Of a DNA stretch of 64,000 bases, positions 45,506 to 54,568 are shown piece by piece. Within the stretch, counting starts at the first letter, position 1, and each line of letters begins with the position of its first letter. The DNA comes from an uncultured Maricaulis sp. GTDB taxonomy: Bacteria > Pseudomonadota > Alphaproteobacteria > Caulobacterales > Maricaulaceae. Where the stretch lies: contig NZ_CAMYLS010000020.1 in the NCBI RefSeq assembly GCF_947259345.1, positions 62,001 to 126,000 of the forward strand. Reading direction: 5' to 3'. Both the position numbers and the translations under genes were made by a program. The notes beneath the pieces are model-generated. The model was not told the origin of the DNA and made no database searches. It was given only the letters and a program-made list of their open reading frames with translations.

Positions 45506-45602
45506 CCGACGCTCTTCCCTTTCAAATTTCGACACTCCGGGCATCAGCTGACACGCGGTCGGTTGGGCCCAAAACAACGTGCCTGATTGAAAGGACATCG
45601 TC

Positions 45603-45812
45603 ATGGCTACTGGTATCGTTAAATTTTTCAACACCACCAAAGGTTTTGGTTTCATTCAGCCGGAAGACGGCTCTACGGACGTCTTCGTCCACATCTCGGC
45701 TGTCGAACGTTCCGGCCTGACCACGATCACCGAAGGTCAGAAGCTGAACTTCGAAGTCGTCCAGGACAAGCGTTCTGGCAAGAATGCTGCTGAAAACCTG
45801 GAAGTCGCGTAA
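45603..45812 (+). CDS. cold shock protein (CspA family)
   Basis: A 69-residue cold-shock domain protein with RNP1 (KGFGFI) and RNP2 (VFVHIS) motifs. It binds single-stranded RNA and DNA and can act as an RNA chaperone or antiterminator. The gene is monocistronic: a long upstream region with a hairpin and a terminator at 45868-45893. AAAGGA is the SD. It is one of several typical paralogs; the specific symbol cannot be assigned. Confidence 0.95.
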   Translation: MATGIVKFFNTTKGFGFIQPEDGSTDVFVHISAVERSGLTTITEGQKLNFEVVQDKRSGKNAAENLEVA

Positions 45813-45867
45813 GCGGCTTCCGGCTTGCCTGACGTCCCGTAAACGGACGTATGGGTGACGCACAGAG

Positions 45868-45893
45868 AGGCCGGGCAATCGCCCGGCCTTTTT
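45868..45893 (+). terminator. intrinsic terminator after the cold-shock gene
   Basis: A 9-bp perfect stem (45868-45876 with 45881-45889), loop AATC, then TTTTT (45889-45893). Confidence 0.9.
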
Positions 45894-45939
45894 GTTTCTG
45901 AACGACCCGACACGAAAACTGCAGAAGGAGGCCAATCCG

Positions 45940-46206
45940 ATGGCGACTTTGTTCAATGGTGACCAGCTGCGTCTGAAGCCCGATCCCAAGCTGGATCCGG
46001 AGCAGGAGATTGCACCGGCCAAGCCCACGGCTGCCCAGAATTCCGTGCTTGAACTCCTGCAGGAAGAGGCCGATCTGCGGCTGACGAAAGTGCAGACCCT
46101 GCGCAAGGCGCGCCTCGCCATGCAGGCCAAGGCCGCTGCCGAGGCCGAACCCGCCGCGCCGAAAAAGCGCCGCGCCAGACCCCCGAAATTCGCCAACCAG
46201 TCCTAG
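45940..46206 (+). CDS. small hypothetical protein
   Basis: An 88-residue charged protein of unknown family, with a predicted helix LELLQEEADLRLTKVQTLRKARLAMQAKAAAEAE and a basic tail PKKRRARPPK. GAAGGAGG lies just before the ATG at 45940. Codon use is typical. It lies between the cold-shock terminator and the LysR gene, 46 bp after the T-run. A nucleic-acid role is suggested only by the tail. Confidence 0.65.
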   Translation: MATLFNGDQLRLKPDPKLDPEQEIAPAKPTAAQNSVLELLQEEADLRLTKVQTLRKARLAMQAKAAAEAEPAAPKKRRARPPKFANQS

Positions 46207-46238
46207 GGCTGCAGCGCAAGACGGCGCCAGCGCCACGC

Positions 46239-47141
46239 TTACAGCGCGGCCAATCGCTCGCGGAGTCGGGTCTGCGCAAAGTCGAGAAAAACGCGCATCT
46301 TGCTGGGCAAGGCGCCGCCACCGGCATGCATGAGATGCACGGGCAGGGGAGCCGGTTCATGTGCTTCGAGCAGGACCCGCAAGGATCCGTCGCGCACGGC
46401 ATCGGCACATTGATAGCTCAGGACACGCGTGACCCCGACACCGTCGCGTGCCGCTGACACGGCGGTATCTGCGGTCGAGACCGTCAACCGCGCACGCGGC
46501 GTCGCGTCCACCGGCTTTCCGTCGACATCGACAAGGCTCCAGCGTCCGCCGGGTGACAGGATGTCGAAATGTACGCCGGGCATGTGTTCGAGATCACCGG
46601 GCGTCACGGGCGACCCGCAAGCGGCCAGCAGGGCCGGGCTCGCGACCACAATGGTCCGGACGGATCCGACCCGGGTCGCGATCATCGCGCTGTCCGGTAG
46701 CGGTCCGATACGTACCGCCATGTCGATATGCTCCTCCATCAGATGAAGATTCCGGTCCGACAGGGCGAGGCGAATATTGATCTGCGGGTAGGCGGCCAGA
46801 AAGTCGCGGACGACCGGCAGGACTAGCAAGCGACCGAAGGCGATCGGCGCTGTGATATTGAGCTCGCCGCGTGGCGTGTGGAATTCACCGGCGGCCACGC
46901 GCTCCGCTTCATCAATTTCGTCAAGAATTCGGCGCGCCGCACTGATATAGGCTTCGCCGGCATCGGTGAGGGCGAGTTTGCGCGTCGTCCGGGTTAGCAG
47001 GCGTGTGCCCAGATGGGCTTCCAGTTCCGTGACCTGGCGGCTGACTGTGGCCAGCGGGATGCCAAGCGCCCGGCTGGCCGCGGAAAAGCTCCCGTGCTCG
47101 ACCACGTGTACGATGATCGACATGGCTTTCAGGCGATCCAT
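46239..47141 (-). CDS. LysR-family transcriptional regulator
   Basis: A 300-residue LysR regulator with the HTH at residues 1-60 (SFSAASRALGIPLATVSRQVTELE) and a C-terminal effector domain. Start at 47141 (MDRLKAMSIIV), because the upstream frame passes through the intergenic region without an SD. It diverges from the AhpD-like/PNPOx-like/DUF1348 operon at 47267, which is its probable target, and a dyad at 47155-47175 may be its site. Confidence 0.9.
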   Translation of the reverse strand: MDRLKAMSIIVHVVEHGSFSAASRALGIPLATVSRQVTELEAHLGTRLLTRTTRKLALTDAGEAYISAARRILDEIDEAERVAAGEFHTPRGELNITAPIAFGRLLVLPVVRDFLAAYPQINIRLALSDRNLHLMEEHIDMAVRIGPLPDSAMIATRVGSVRTIVVASPALLAACGSPVTPGDLEHMPGVHFDILSPGGRWSLVDVDGKPVDATPRARLTVSTADTAVSAARDGVGVTRVLSYQCADAVRDGSLRVLLEAHEPAPLPVHLMHAGGGALPSKMRVFLDFAQTRLRERLAAL

Positions 47142-47154
47142 GATTGTTCCATTT

Positions 47155-47175
47155 TTCGGAATAGAAGTTCCCGAA
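47155..47175. promoter_or_regulatory. candidate LysR-type binding site
   Basis: TTCGG-N11-CCGAA, 13 bp upstream of the LysR start and 92 bp upstream of the divergent operon. Its length and spacing resemble LTTR boxes (T-N11-A type). Confidence 0.4.
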
Positions 47176-47266
47176 TATAGGTTATTATCAAATCTGATGG
47201 AATGTCTATTTCTCCCCGGCAGAACGCGATCCCCGATGGATCGCCATGACACCGAAGGAGAAATCA

Positions 47267-47812
47267 ATGTCCCGTCTGCCTATTCCGGACCTCGACGCCG
47301 TCCCCGCTGCCTCCAAGCCCATCCTCGACGCTGTTCACAAGCAGCTTGGCGTCGTGCCGAACATGTTCCGTCTGGTGGCGTCCAGCCCGGCGGCCCTGGA
47401 AGGCTTCGCCGGCAATAATGGCGCCCTGTCGCGGGCGCTGGACGTGAAAACCCGTGAGCGCATTGCTCTGGCCGTCGCCCAGATCAATGGCTGTGACTAC
47501 TGCCTCTCGGCCCACACCTATCTCGGGCTCAATCTCGCCAAGCTGACCCCGGAAGAGGTTGCTCGCAATCGTCGCGGCCAGTCCGGCGATGCCAAGGCCG
47601 ATGCGGCTGTCGGTTTTGCCGCGAAAGTCGTGCGTGAGCGGGGCCAGGTTGCGGACGCAGACATCAAGACGCTGCGGGAAGCCGGCTATTCCGACGGCCA
47701 GATCGTGGAGATTGTCGCGATCGCGGCCGAGAACGTCTTCACCAACCTCCTCAACAATGTCGCCCGCACCGATATCGACTTCCCGGTCGTGTCGGCGGCG
47801 GACGCAGCTTGA
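47267..47812 (+). CDS. carboxymuconolactone decarboxylase/AhpD-like protein
   Basis: A 181-residue all-helical AhpD-like protein. The redox motif CDYCLSAH (Cys-X2-Cys...His) is that of peroxidase-related alkylhydroperoxidase-type proteins. The start at 47267 has GAAGGAG; the ATG at 47246 is an upstream alternative without one. It is followed by PNPOx-like and DUF1348 genes. A role in peroxide or aldehyde detoxification, controlled by the divergent LysR gene, is inferred. Confidence 0.88.
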   Translation: MSRLPIPDLDAVPAASKPILDAVHKQLGVVPNMFRLVASSPAALEGFAGNNGALSRALDVKTRERIALAVAQINGCDYCLSAHTYLGLNLAKLTPEEVARNRRGQSGDAKADAAVGFAAKVVRERGQVADADIKTLREAGYSDGQIVEIVAIAAENVFTNLLNNVARTDIDFPVVSAADAA

Positions 47813-47877
47813 TCCGTGGCGGGCGGACCGGATCTCCGGTTCGCCCGCGTCTGCCAGACCATGAAAGGAGCGTCGCC

Positions 47878-48531
47878 ATGAGTTACGGATATCTCGATAC
47901 TGCCATCACTCCGAGCGTACGGACGGTGCAGGCAGAGATGGGCAGTGCCCACATCTGGAAGCGTTTTGAGCGTGATCGTGCCTTTGAGCGTTTCACCCGC
48001 CACGAGATGGATTTCATTGCGGCGCGCGACAGCTTCTATGTGGCGACCGTGTCCGAGACCGGTTGGCCCTATGTCCAGCACCGCGGTGGACCGACCGGAT
48101 TTCTCAAAGTGCTCGATGATCGAACGCTGGCCTTCGCCGACTATCGCGGCAATCGCCAATACATCTCCGTCGGCAATGCGCGGGCCTCGGCGCGCGTTGC
48201 GCTCATTCTCATGGACTATGTGAACCGTGCCCGGCTCAAGATTTACGCGACCGTCGAATTCCTGCCGGCCGAGCCGACGAGTGAGCTCGCCCGGACGCTC
48301 CATCACCCCGATTATCGCGGTCGGCCGGAACGGATTGTTCTCCTGCACCTGGTCGCCTTCGACTGGAATTGTCCCCAGCACATCACGCCGCGCTACACCG
48401 AAGCGGAAATTATCGAGACAATGCGAGGCGTGCATGAGCGCCTGATCAGCCTCGAGGCAGAGAATGCTCGCCTGCGCGCCCAATCCGGGCTGGACGGGGA
48501 TGATGGACGGCGGGACGGGGGCGAGGCATGA
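47878..48531 (+). CDS. pyridoxamine 5'-phosphate oxidase-family (split barrel) protein
   Basis: A 217-residue flavin-binding split-barrel-fold protein. The core reads [33 protein letters not shown], typical of the PNPOx-like superfamily. A coiled-coil-like C-terminus ([21 protein letters not shown]) follows. The SD is AAGGAG before the ATG at 47878. It overlaps the DUF1348 gene by 4 bp. Substrate unknown; FMN-dependent reduction is expected. Confidence 0.85.
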   Translation: MSYGYLDTAITPSVRTVQAEMGSAHIWKRFERDRAFERFTRHEMDFIAARDSFYVATVSETGWPYVQHRGGPTGFLKVLDDRTLAFADYRGNRQYISVGNARASARVALILMDYVNRARLKIYATVEFLPAEPTSELARTLHHPDYRGRPERIVLLHLVAFDWNCPQHITPRYTEAEIIETMRGVHERLISLEAENARLRAQSGLDGDDGRRDGGEA

Positions 48532-49004
48532 CCACGCTCCACCGACCGCCGCTCCCGCCGTTCAACACGCTGCAGGATGCCGAGACAAAGGTCCGTCTGG
48601 CCGAGGACGCCTGGAATTCGCGCGATCCTGAACGGGTCTCGCTGGCCTATACTGAAGACAGCCAGTGGCGAAACCGGGACACTTTTCTCACCGGGCGTTC
48701 CGAGATCGTCGCCTTCCTGACGGCCAAATGGCAGCGTGAGCAGGACTACCGCCTGATCAAGGAAATCTGGGCCTACCGGGATAATCGCATCGCCGTGCGC
48801 TTTGCCTATGAATGGCGCGACCCGGCAGACCGCTGGTTTCGGGCCCATGGCAATGAGAATTGGGAGTTCTCACCGGACGGTCTGATGCGTCGCCGGATCG
48901 CCAGCATCAATGATCTGGCGATCAAGGAAATCGACCGGATATTCCACTGGCCGCAGGGGCGCCGACCGGATGACCACCCCGGCCTCAGCGATCTGGGCCT
49001 GTAA
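48528..49004 (+). CDS. DUF1348 / NTF2-like protein
   Basis: A 158-residue cone-shaped NTF2-like protein of DUF1348. The pattern [35 protein letters not shown] and [19 protein letters not shown] is diagnostic. Function unknown. It overlaps the previous gene by 4 bp. It is the third gene of a probable operon opposite the LysR gene, and is convergent with the glutathione peroxidase gene. Confidence 0.88.
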   Translation: MTTLHRPPLPPFNTLQDAETKVRLAEDAWNSRDPERVSLAYTEDSQWRNRDTFLTGRSEIVAFLTAKWQREQDYRLIKEIWAYRDNRIAVRFAYEWRDPADRWFRAHGNENWEFSPDGLMRRRIASINDLAIKEIDRIFHWPQGRRPDDHPGLSDLGL

Positions 49005-49025
49005 GGTCGGCGCTAAACGCGCCGG

Positions 49026-49505
49026 CTAGAGCAGGGCTTCGATCTCGCCGCGAATCTTCTCCGGTGTGTCCTGGGGCCCGAAGCGCTTGACCACCCGGCC
49101 CTCGCGATCGACCAGGAATTTGGTGAAATTCCATTTGATCGAGGTCGAGCCCATCAGCCCCTTGGCTTCGGTCTTCAGCCATTCATAGAGCGGGTGGGTC
49201 TCGGGGCCATTGACCTGGATTTTTGCGAACATCGGGAATTTCACGTCATAGGTGAGCGAGCAGAAACTGGCGATTTCTGCCGCATCGCCCGGTTCCTGTT
49301 TGCCGAACTGGTTGCAGGGAAAGCCGAGCACGGCGAGTCCCTTGTCGGCCAGATCCTCATGAAGCGTCTCCAGACCTTCATACTGGGGGGTGAAGCCGCA
49401 TTTGCTGGCGGTATTGACGATCAGTATCACCTGGCCCTTGAAGGCAGAGAGGGACACCTCGTCACCCTTGATATCGGTGGCCGTGAAGTCGTGAATGCGG
49501 CACAT
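49026..49505 (-). CDS. glutathione peroxidase family protein
   Basis: A 159-residue thioredoxin-fold peroxidase. The peroxidatic Cys36 lies in NTASKCGFTPQYEGLE; the FPCNQFGKQEPG motif (with the resolving-type cysteine and Gln) and WNFTKFLVDREG complete the signature. It is a Cys-type enzyme, probably thioredoxin-dependent. It reduces peroxides in the cytosol. It is convergent with the DUF1348 gene and divergent from slyX. Confidence 0.93.
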   Translation of the reverse strand: MCRIHDFTATDIKGDEVSLSAFKGQVILIVNTASKCGFTPQYEGLETLHEDLADKGLAVLGFPCNQFGKQEPGDAAEIASFCSLTYDVKFPMFAKIQVNGPETHPLYEWLKTEAKGLMGSTSIKWNFTKFLVDREGRVVKRFGPQDTPEKIRGEIEALL

Positions 49506-49601
49506 GGAAATCTCCTCTGTCTCTTGCCAGCATATGTGGTGTGATTGCGATGCGGGACAAGCGCGGAGATTACGCTAATTTGCCGCCGAACCAGAGCCGG
49601 G

Positions 49602-49820
49602 ATGACCATCATGATCGACACGCTGCAGGCCCGCATCGAAGCGCTGGAAATCCATGTCGCCCATCAGGACGCGACGGTGGAGGACCTCAATGGCGTCATC
49701 CTCGCCCAGCGCGAGGAACTCGACCGCCTGACCCGCCGCATCAATCGCATGATGTCGCAGATCGATGAGCTTGAAGCGGCCGCTCCCGCGCCGGAAGTGA
49801 CCAAGCCGCCGCATTATTGA
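49602..49820 (+). CDS. slyX: SlyX family protein
   Basis: A 72-residue coiled-coil protein with the SlyX pattern: DTLQARIEALEIHVAHQDATVEDLNGVI followed by QREELDRLTRRINRM and a PPHY ending. The conserved C-terminal PPHY is diagnostic. The function is unknown. The start is either 49602 or 49611 (MIDTLQ); the former is slightly favoured. It is divergent from the glutathione peroxidase gene. Confidence 0.88.
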   Translation: MTIMIDTLQARIEALEIHVAHQDATVEDLNGVILAQREELDRLTRRINRMMSQIDELEAAAPAPEVTKPPHY

Positions 49821-49855
49821 TGGCAGCGCCCACCAGACAGTCCGGCAGACCTGTC

Positions 49856-51418
49856 TCAGCCAGCCTCCACAGCCTTCTCCGCCAGCGCTGAACGCACCGC
49901 CGGCATGATGCGGCGGCTGACCGGAACTTCGCTGCCATTGGACAGCAGGAGTCGGCCGGTTCCACTGGCCTCGCGCTCGAGCGCCGACACAAAGAGCGTA
50001 TTGACGATGTGCGAGCGATGGACGCGCAGGAAGGCGGCGGGCAGTTGGTCCTCCAGCCCGCCGAGCGTGCCGGTATAGAGCGAGGTCGCGCCGTCTTCGA
50101 AATGCAGCTCGACATAGTCGCCGGCCGCCTTGAGCTGGACGATCCGATCGGTCGAGACATAGTCGACCCGGCCGGCGCTCACGAGCTGGATCTGTGCGGG
50201 GGCTGATTTCTGGCGCGCCTGGGCGAGGGCGGTTTCAAGCTGCAATGCGCGCCCGGTTTCGAGTCGGTGTTGACGCCGCGCCTGAACCAGAAGTTGGGCC
50301 TGCTGGTAGATGCCGAAGGCGAGCACGCCGGCGGCCGCATGAAAATAGCCGACATCAAGAAATCGGGATCCGTAATAGAGGATGGCCATGAGGGCGAGGG
50401 CAAACAGGCCGACCAGGGCGATTGCGCCGCGTCGCCTGCCTATGGCCCAACCCGAAGACAGGGCCAGCCCGGCAGCGCAGCCGGTCATCAAGACGCCAGC
50501 CGTCTTGCCGTCAAAGCCCGGCACCAGCACCACGACAATCGTCATGATGGCGGCGACCGCCGTCAGGCGACCGGCTCTGGATCGCCGGTGCAGCCGGGTC
50601 ATGCGCAGCATCAGCCAGTCGAGCAGGCAGAGCATGAAACCGGCGGCGCATACAGTGATCAGGACGAGGCGCGTATCGTGAAACGGGTAGGGATAGGCGA
50701 TCAGGCCGCGCGCCGATTCCACGAAGAGCTCGGTCCCCGCGAAGAAGGAGGCGCCGGCAAGGAGGAGCGAGGCTTCCCGGTCCTCATTGCGCCAGGCCGT
50801 GACTCCGAAAAAGACCAGGGCGGCCAGAAAGACACCGAAGGTGATCAGGCTGGGCCAATAGCCGGTGATGATGAAACTGGTCGGGTCACGGTAGCGGCTG
50901 AACTGGATGGCATGGATGGGCGAGACCAGGCGCAGCCAGCCATGATGGCTGGACAGGCGCATGTCGATCGTGTTGTCGCCCGCCCGAACGAGCGTGTGCG
51001 GGACAAACAGGCTGGCATCGATGCGGCCCGGTTCTTCGGCCCTCGCCGTGTCTGCGGGGTGCCCATTGGCGCCGATACGGGTGCCGTTGAAAAACACCTC
51101 GCTGGACATCTTGCCCATCACCATCAACCCCCATGGGCCCGTACCTTCCCATTCGCCATCGGTCAGGGGCAGGCGCAGACGGACCCAGAGATGCCGACCC
51201 TGCGGGTCCAGGTCGTAGAGCGAAACCGTCTCGCACGCAGTCGCGGTGAAATCCGGTGGCGCGATGTCGCCATCGCGCGCCGGACAGACGGTTACATCCT
51301 CGATGGCGACATGGGTGGTCCGCTGGCCGCTGGCGGATGCGGTGAGGGCGAGCACGGCCATCAGGCCGGCCAGCAGGCAGGTCGTCAGGTCACGGGCAAA
51401 GATCGGGCGAACGGTCAT
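49856..51418 (-). CDS. membrane-bound LytTR transcriptional regulator with 7TM-like sensor
   Basis: A 520-residue one-component regulator. It has an N-terminal signal, a periplasmic domain (about residues 35-185, DISM-like beta fold), seven or so transmembrane helices (about 190-370), a coiled-coil linker (QARRQHRLETGRALQLETALAQARQ) and a C-terminal LytTR DNA-binding domain (about 415-510; YVELHFEDG and RVHRSHIVN). It could sense an extracytoplasmic ligand and bind DNA directly. It is divergent from the secreted hydrolase gene (146 bp). Confidence 0.83.
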   Translation of the reverse strand: MTVRPIFARDLTTCLLAGLMAVLALTASASGQRTTHVAIEDVTVCPARDGDIAPPDFTATACETVSLYDLDPQGRHLWVRLRLPLTDGEWEGTGPWGLMVMGKMSSEVFFNGTRIGANGHPADTARAEEPGRIDASLFVPHTLVRAGDNTIDMRLSSHHGWLRLVSPIHAIQFSRYRDPTSFIITGYWPSLITFGVFLAALVFFGVTAWRNEDREASLLLAGASFFAGTELFVESARGLIAYPYPFHDTRLVLITVCAAGFMLCLLDWLMLRMTRLHRRSRAGRLTAVAAIMTIVVVLVPGFDGKTAGVLMTGCAAGLALSSGWAIGRRRGAIALVGLFALALMAILYYGSRFLDVGYFHAAAGVLAFGIYQQAQLLVQARRQHRLETGRALQLETALAQARQKSAPAQIQLVSAGRVDYVSTDRIVQLKAAGDYVELHFEDGATSLYTGTLGGLEDQLPAAFLRVHRSHIVNTLFVSALEREASGTGRLLLSNGSEVPVSRRIMPAVRSALAEKAVEAG

Positions 51419-51564
51419 GATTGTCAGGTTAGCGGTTACGGCCCGGGGCGTCCCGCCGCTTGTCGGCGGATCGGCACCGCTGAGCGAATGTCAGGTGTGG
51501 TGCAGCGCCCGACACTGTCTGATGACGGCTCGCCCCGGGGGCAAGCCAATTCGGAGATGCACGC

Positions 51565-53049
51565 ATGACACTCACCCAGATCACACGCGCCAGCCTGATG
51601 GCGGGAAGCGCCCTGCTCGCCAGCCTTGCCGTCGGGCCAGTGCCAGACGCCGTTGCCCAGAGCGAGGGGGAAGCAGCGTTTACCTTCACCGCCCAGAGCG
51701 GCGACAATGTCGAGGCCTTTCGCGGTGAAATCCAGGTACCCGAGAACCGGGCCGATCCGGACAGCCGGATGATCACGCTGAGCTATGTTCGTTTTCCGGC
51801 GACCGGCGAAACGTCCGGTCCGCCGATCGTCTATCTTGCAGGCGGGCCCGGTGGCTCCGGTTCGGGCACGGCTCGAGGACGCCGCTTCCCGCTTTTCATG
51901 GCGATGCGCCAGCATGCCGACGTGATCGCCTTCGACCAGCGTGGCACCGGCGAGAGCCAGCGCCCGCCGCGCTGCACCAGCAGCCAGCAGCCCGATGAGG
52001 CGGCGCGGATCAGCGATGCGGACATCGTGGCGGCCTATCAGGCCGCGCTGGCGGAATGCGTGGCGTTCTGGGAGGGCGAGGGTGTCGACCTGCTCGGCTA
52101 TACGACGGCTGAGAGCGTCGCTGACCTGTCCGATCTGCGCGTCCATCTCGGCGCCGATGAGATCTCGCTCTGGGGCATTTCCTATGGCAGTCACCTTGCC
52201 CTTGCGGCGATCAACGCCATACCGGACGAGATTGACCGGGTCATTCTTGCCAGCGCCGAGGGGCTCGATCAGACCGTCAAATATCCAGCCCGGACCGACT
52301 CCTATATTGGCCGCTTGCAAGCGGCGATCGACACGCAGCCGGCGGCAGCCGCGCTTTACCCGGATATCGCCGGACTGATGCGCCGTGTGCACGCACAACT
52401 CGAAGCGAACCCGATCCTGATCGAGGTCCCGCGGGAAGAGGGCCCCGCGATTCCCTTCCTGCTGCAGCGTCATCATGTGCAGCAATTCGCCTCCGGCCTG
52501 ATCGCCGACCCGGCCAATGCCGGTCTGCTGCCGGCGCTTTATACCTCGCTGGAGCAGGGCGACACGACACTGGCGACGCGGCTTCTCGGCTTTTTCTGGA
52601 CGCCCGGTGAGCCGATCTCGCTGAATGCCATGTCGACGGCGATGGATATTGCCTCCGGGATCGAGCCGGACCGTCTGGCAGAGGTTGAGGCGCAAGCCGA
52701 GAGCGGTCTGTTGGGCCTCTATCTCAATTTCCCCATGCCTCAGCTCAATGAGTCCATCGACGGGCTGGATCTCGGCTCCGATTTCCGCCGTGGTCCGACC
52801 GGCGATACGCCGGTCCTCCTGCTGACCGGCACGCTGGATGGGCGGACCTATCCGCAAAGCCAGCGTGAGGCCGTTGTCGGGTTGAGCCAGGTCACCCAGG
52901 TCATCGTGCGCAATGCCGGCCACAACCTCTTCATGACGACGCCGGAAGTTGGAGAGGTCATGCACCGCTTCATGCGTGGCGAACCGGTCGAGCAGATAGA
53001 GATCGTGATCGATCTGCCTGACTTCCTGGCCAACCCCTTCGAGCGGTAG
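51565..53049 (+). CDS. secreted alpha/beta hydrolase with TAP-like C-terminus
   Basis: A 494-residue exported hydrolase with a signal peptide (residues 1-31, cleaving near AVAQ). The nucleophile is in WGISYGSHLAL (about Ser205), the oxyanion motif is AGGPGGSGS, and the C-terminal TAP-like part contains LLLTGTLDGRTYP and NAGHNLFM. This pattern is that of proline iminopeptidase or TAP-type peptidases. A periplasmic or extracellular peptidase is likely; the LytTR regulator may control it. Confidence 0.88.
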   Translation: MTLTQITRASLMAGSALLASLAVGPVPDAVAQSEGEAAFTFTAQSGDNVEAFRGEIQVPENRADPDSRMITLSYVRFPATGETSGPPIVYLAGGPGGSGSGTARGRRFPLFMAMRQHADVIAFDQRGTGESQRPPRCTSSQQPDEAARISDADIVAAYQAALAECVAFWEGEGVDLLGYTTAESVADLSDLRVHLGADEISLWGISYGSHLALAAINAIPDEIDRVILASAEGLDQTVKYPARTDSYIGRLQAAIDTQPAAAALYPDIAGLMRRVHAQLEANPILIEVPREEGPAIPFLLQRHHVQQFASGLIADPANAGLLPALYTSLEQGDTTLATRLLGFFWTPGEPISLNAMSTAMDIASGIEPDRLAEVEAQAESGLLGLYLNFPMPQLNESIDGLDLGSDFRRGPTGDTPVLLLTGTLDGRTYPQSQREAVVGLSQVTQVIVRNAGHNLFMTTPEVGEVMHRFMRGEPVEQIEIVIDLPDFLANPFER

Positions 53050-53149
53050 GCCGTCGAGGCCCGCGCGGAAAGATCGCAAGATCGGGACCGCGCGGGCTTG
53101 CCGTCAGCGCTAAACCGGTTTCATGGTTCATCATAAGGGAGAGACGACC

Positions 53150-54013
53150 ATGATGCCGGATAACCGGGTTCGCCATGTCGAACGGATCGAGCGGGTGCTG
53201 GCGCATATCGAAGCCATCACCGACGAGGCCGAGCTGTCGCTGGACAGGCTGGCCGGGATCGCCTGCCTTTCGCCGTTTCATTTTCACCGCGTCTTTCGGC
53301 TGATGACCGGGGAGACCCTCGCAGAGACCGTGCGCCGGGTGCGGCTTGCCCGCTCGCTGCCAGGCCTGGCAAACCCCGACGAAACGGTGACCCGCGCCGC
53401 CGCCGGGGCCGGGTACGGCTCCAGCCAGGCCTATGCCCGCGCGTTCAAGGCGATGACGGGCGGGTCGGCAAGCGAGTTGCGGGCCGGGCGGAGCGATCTC
53501 ATGGAGCGGCTGTTGCGACCGGATCCGGAGCACGCGGCTCAGGCGCCGCTGGCAGTGGAGATCGTTTCAACGGACCCACTGCGCCTGCTCGCAATCCGCA
53601 ATATCGGTGCCTATGCCGAACTCGACCAAACCTATAAGCGCCTGTTCGAACACGTGTTTGCACAGCATTCGCTGGAGGCCCTGGCCGGGATTTATGGCAT
53701 CTGGCACGAGGATCCGCGCTTTACCAATGCGGCGGCGTTGCATTTTGACTGCGCGATCGCTGTTGGGGACCTGGTGCCACCCGACGGCGTCGAACCGCTT
53801 GCGCTGGCCGGAGGGCGGCACGCACGCCTGCGTCATGTCGGCGGGTATGACACGCTTCATGACAGTATTGACCGTCTCTATGCCGCAGTCCTCGCTCGTG
53901 AGGCCGAGGAGATCGGTGATGAACCGCTTTTCGTACACTATGTCGACGATCCGGAAAGCCGACCCGAAGCGGAGTGGCGCTCGGATATTTATCTGCCACT
54001 CGCACCGGATTGA
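53150..54013 (+). CDS. AraC-family regulator with GyrI-like effector domain
   Basis: A 287-residue regulator. The AraC HTH lies at the N-terminus (about residues 15-110, LSLDRLAGIACLSPFHFHRVF), followed by a GyrI-like effector-binding domain (about 130-287), as in Rob/SoxS-related or BmrR-like proteins. It could sense small hydrophobic or cationic ligands. SD GGGAGAG precedes the ATG at 53150. Its target is not evident; the following genes are on the same strand after 135 bp. Confidence 0.9.
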   Translation: MMPDNRVRHVERIERVLAHIEAITDEAELSLDRLAGIACLSPFHFHRVFRLMTGETLAETVRRVRLARSLPGLANPDETVTRAAAGAGYGSSQAYARAFKAMTGGSASELRAGRSDLMERLLRPDPEHAAQAPLAVEIVSTDPLRLLAIRNIGAYAELDQTYKRLFEHVFAQHSLEALAGIYGIWHEDPRFTNAAALHFDCAIAVGDLVPPDGVEPLALAGGRHARLRHVGGYDTLHDSIDRLYAAVLAREAEEIGDEPLFVHYVDDPESRPEAEWRSDIYLPLAPD

Positions 54014-54148
54014 CGGCAGGGTGGTTGCCAGGGCGCCTGGAAAGGCGAATTGCAGCCTGGTGCATCCAAATGCCTGTTCGGCGGCGACCTAGGGACAAAG
54101 GTTGCGTGTTGTGGCCCTATTGGAACCGATCGACAGGAGACGAAATCA

Positions 54149-54559
54149 ATGGCCGAGATTTTTGAGGAGTATTGGTGGCTGCTCTTCCCGCTGGGCTTCT
54201 TTCTGGCCGCGGGCTGGGGAAGCTTCATGCGTTACAAGCGGACGCAGGCGAAGATTGACCTGCTCAAGACCTATGCGGCTGCGGGCAAGGAGCCGCCAGC
54301 CGATCTGATCGCCAGCCTGGATGATCCCGGCGATGGCCGTAACGATTGGACGGACACGGACGGCGGCGATCGCGCCAGCCATGGCACCGGCTCCAACGCC
54401 TTCCTCGTCATTCTCTTCGCGGGCTTCGCGGCGGTCTTTGCCTATGAGGGCTATCGCGGCTTTATCGGTATGGGCGAGGTGGCCTATTTCGTCGCCCTGA
54501 TCTTCGTCGTGCTCTCGGCGTCCTTCTTTGTGGCGTCTTTCTTCAAGCGCAAATCCTAG
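54149..54559 (+). CDS. small membrane protein with DUF6249-like layout (ECF cassette 1)
   Basis: A 136-residue protein with an N-terminal transmembrane helix (WWLLFPLGFFLAAGWGSF), a short cytosolic segment RTQAKIDLLKTYAAAGKEPPADLIASL, and two more helices at about residues 80-130. This helix-charged linker-helices plan, with 'K.YAAAGKEPP', resembles DUF6249-type proteins often next to ECF sigma genes. SD AGGAGA. A gap of 9 bp leads to the sigma gene. Role inferred, not known. Confidence 0.65.
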   Translation: MAEIFEEYWWLLFPLGFFLAAGWGSFMRYKRTQAKIDLLKTYAAAGKEPPADLIASLDDPGDGRNDWTDTDGGDRASHGTGSNAFLVILFAGFAAVFAYEGYRGFIGMGEVAYFVALIFVVLSASFFVASFFKRKS

Positions 54560-54568
54560 GACGGATCC

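Noticed and set aside
41981-45602. Genomic island with attachment sites after guaA
   Set aside because: No integrase or transposase and no direct repeat of the guaA 3' end was found by eye downstream; only base composition and gene content suggest transfer.
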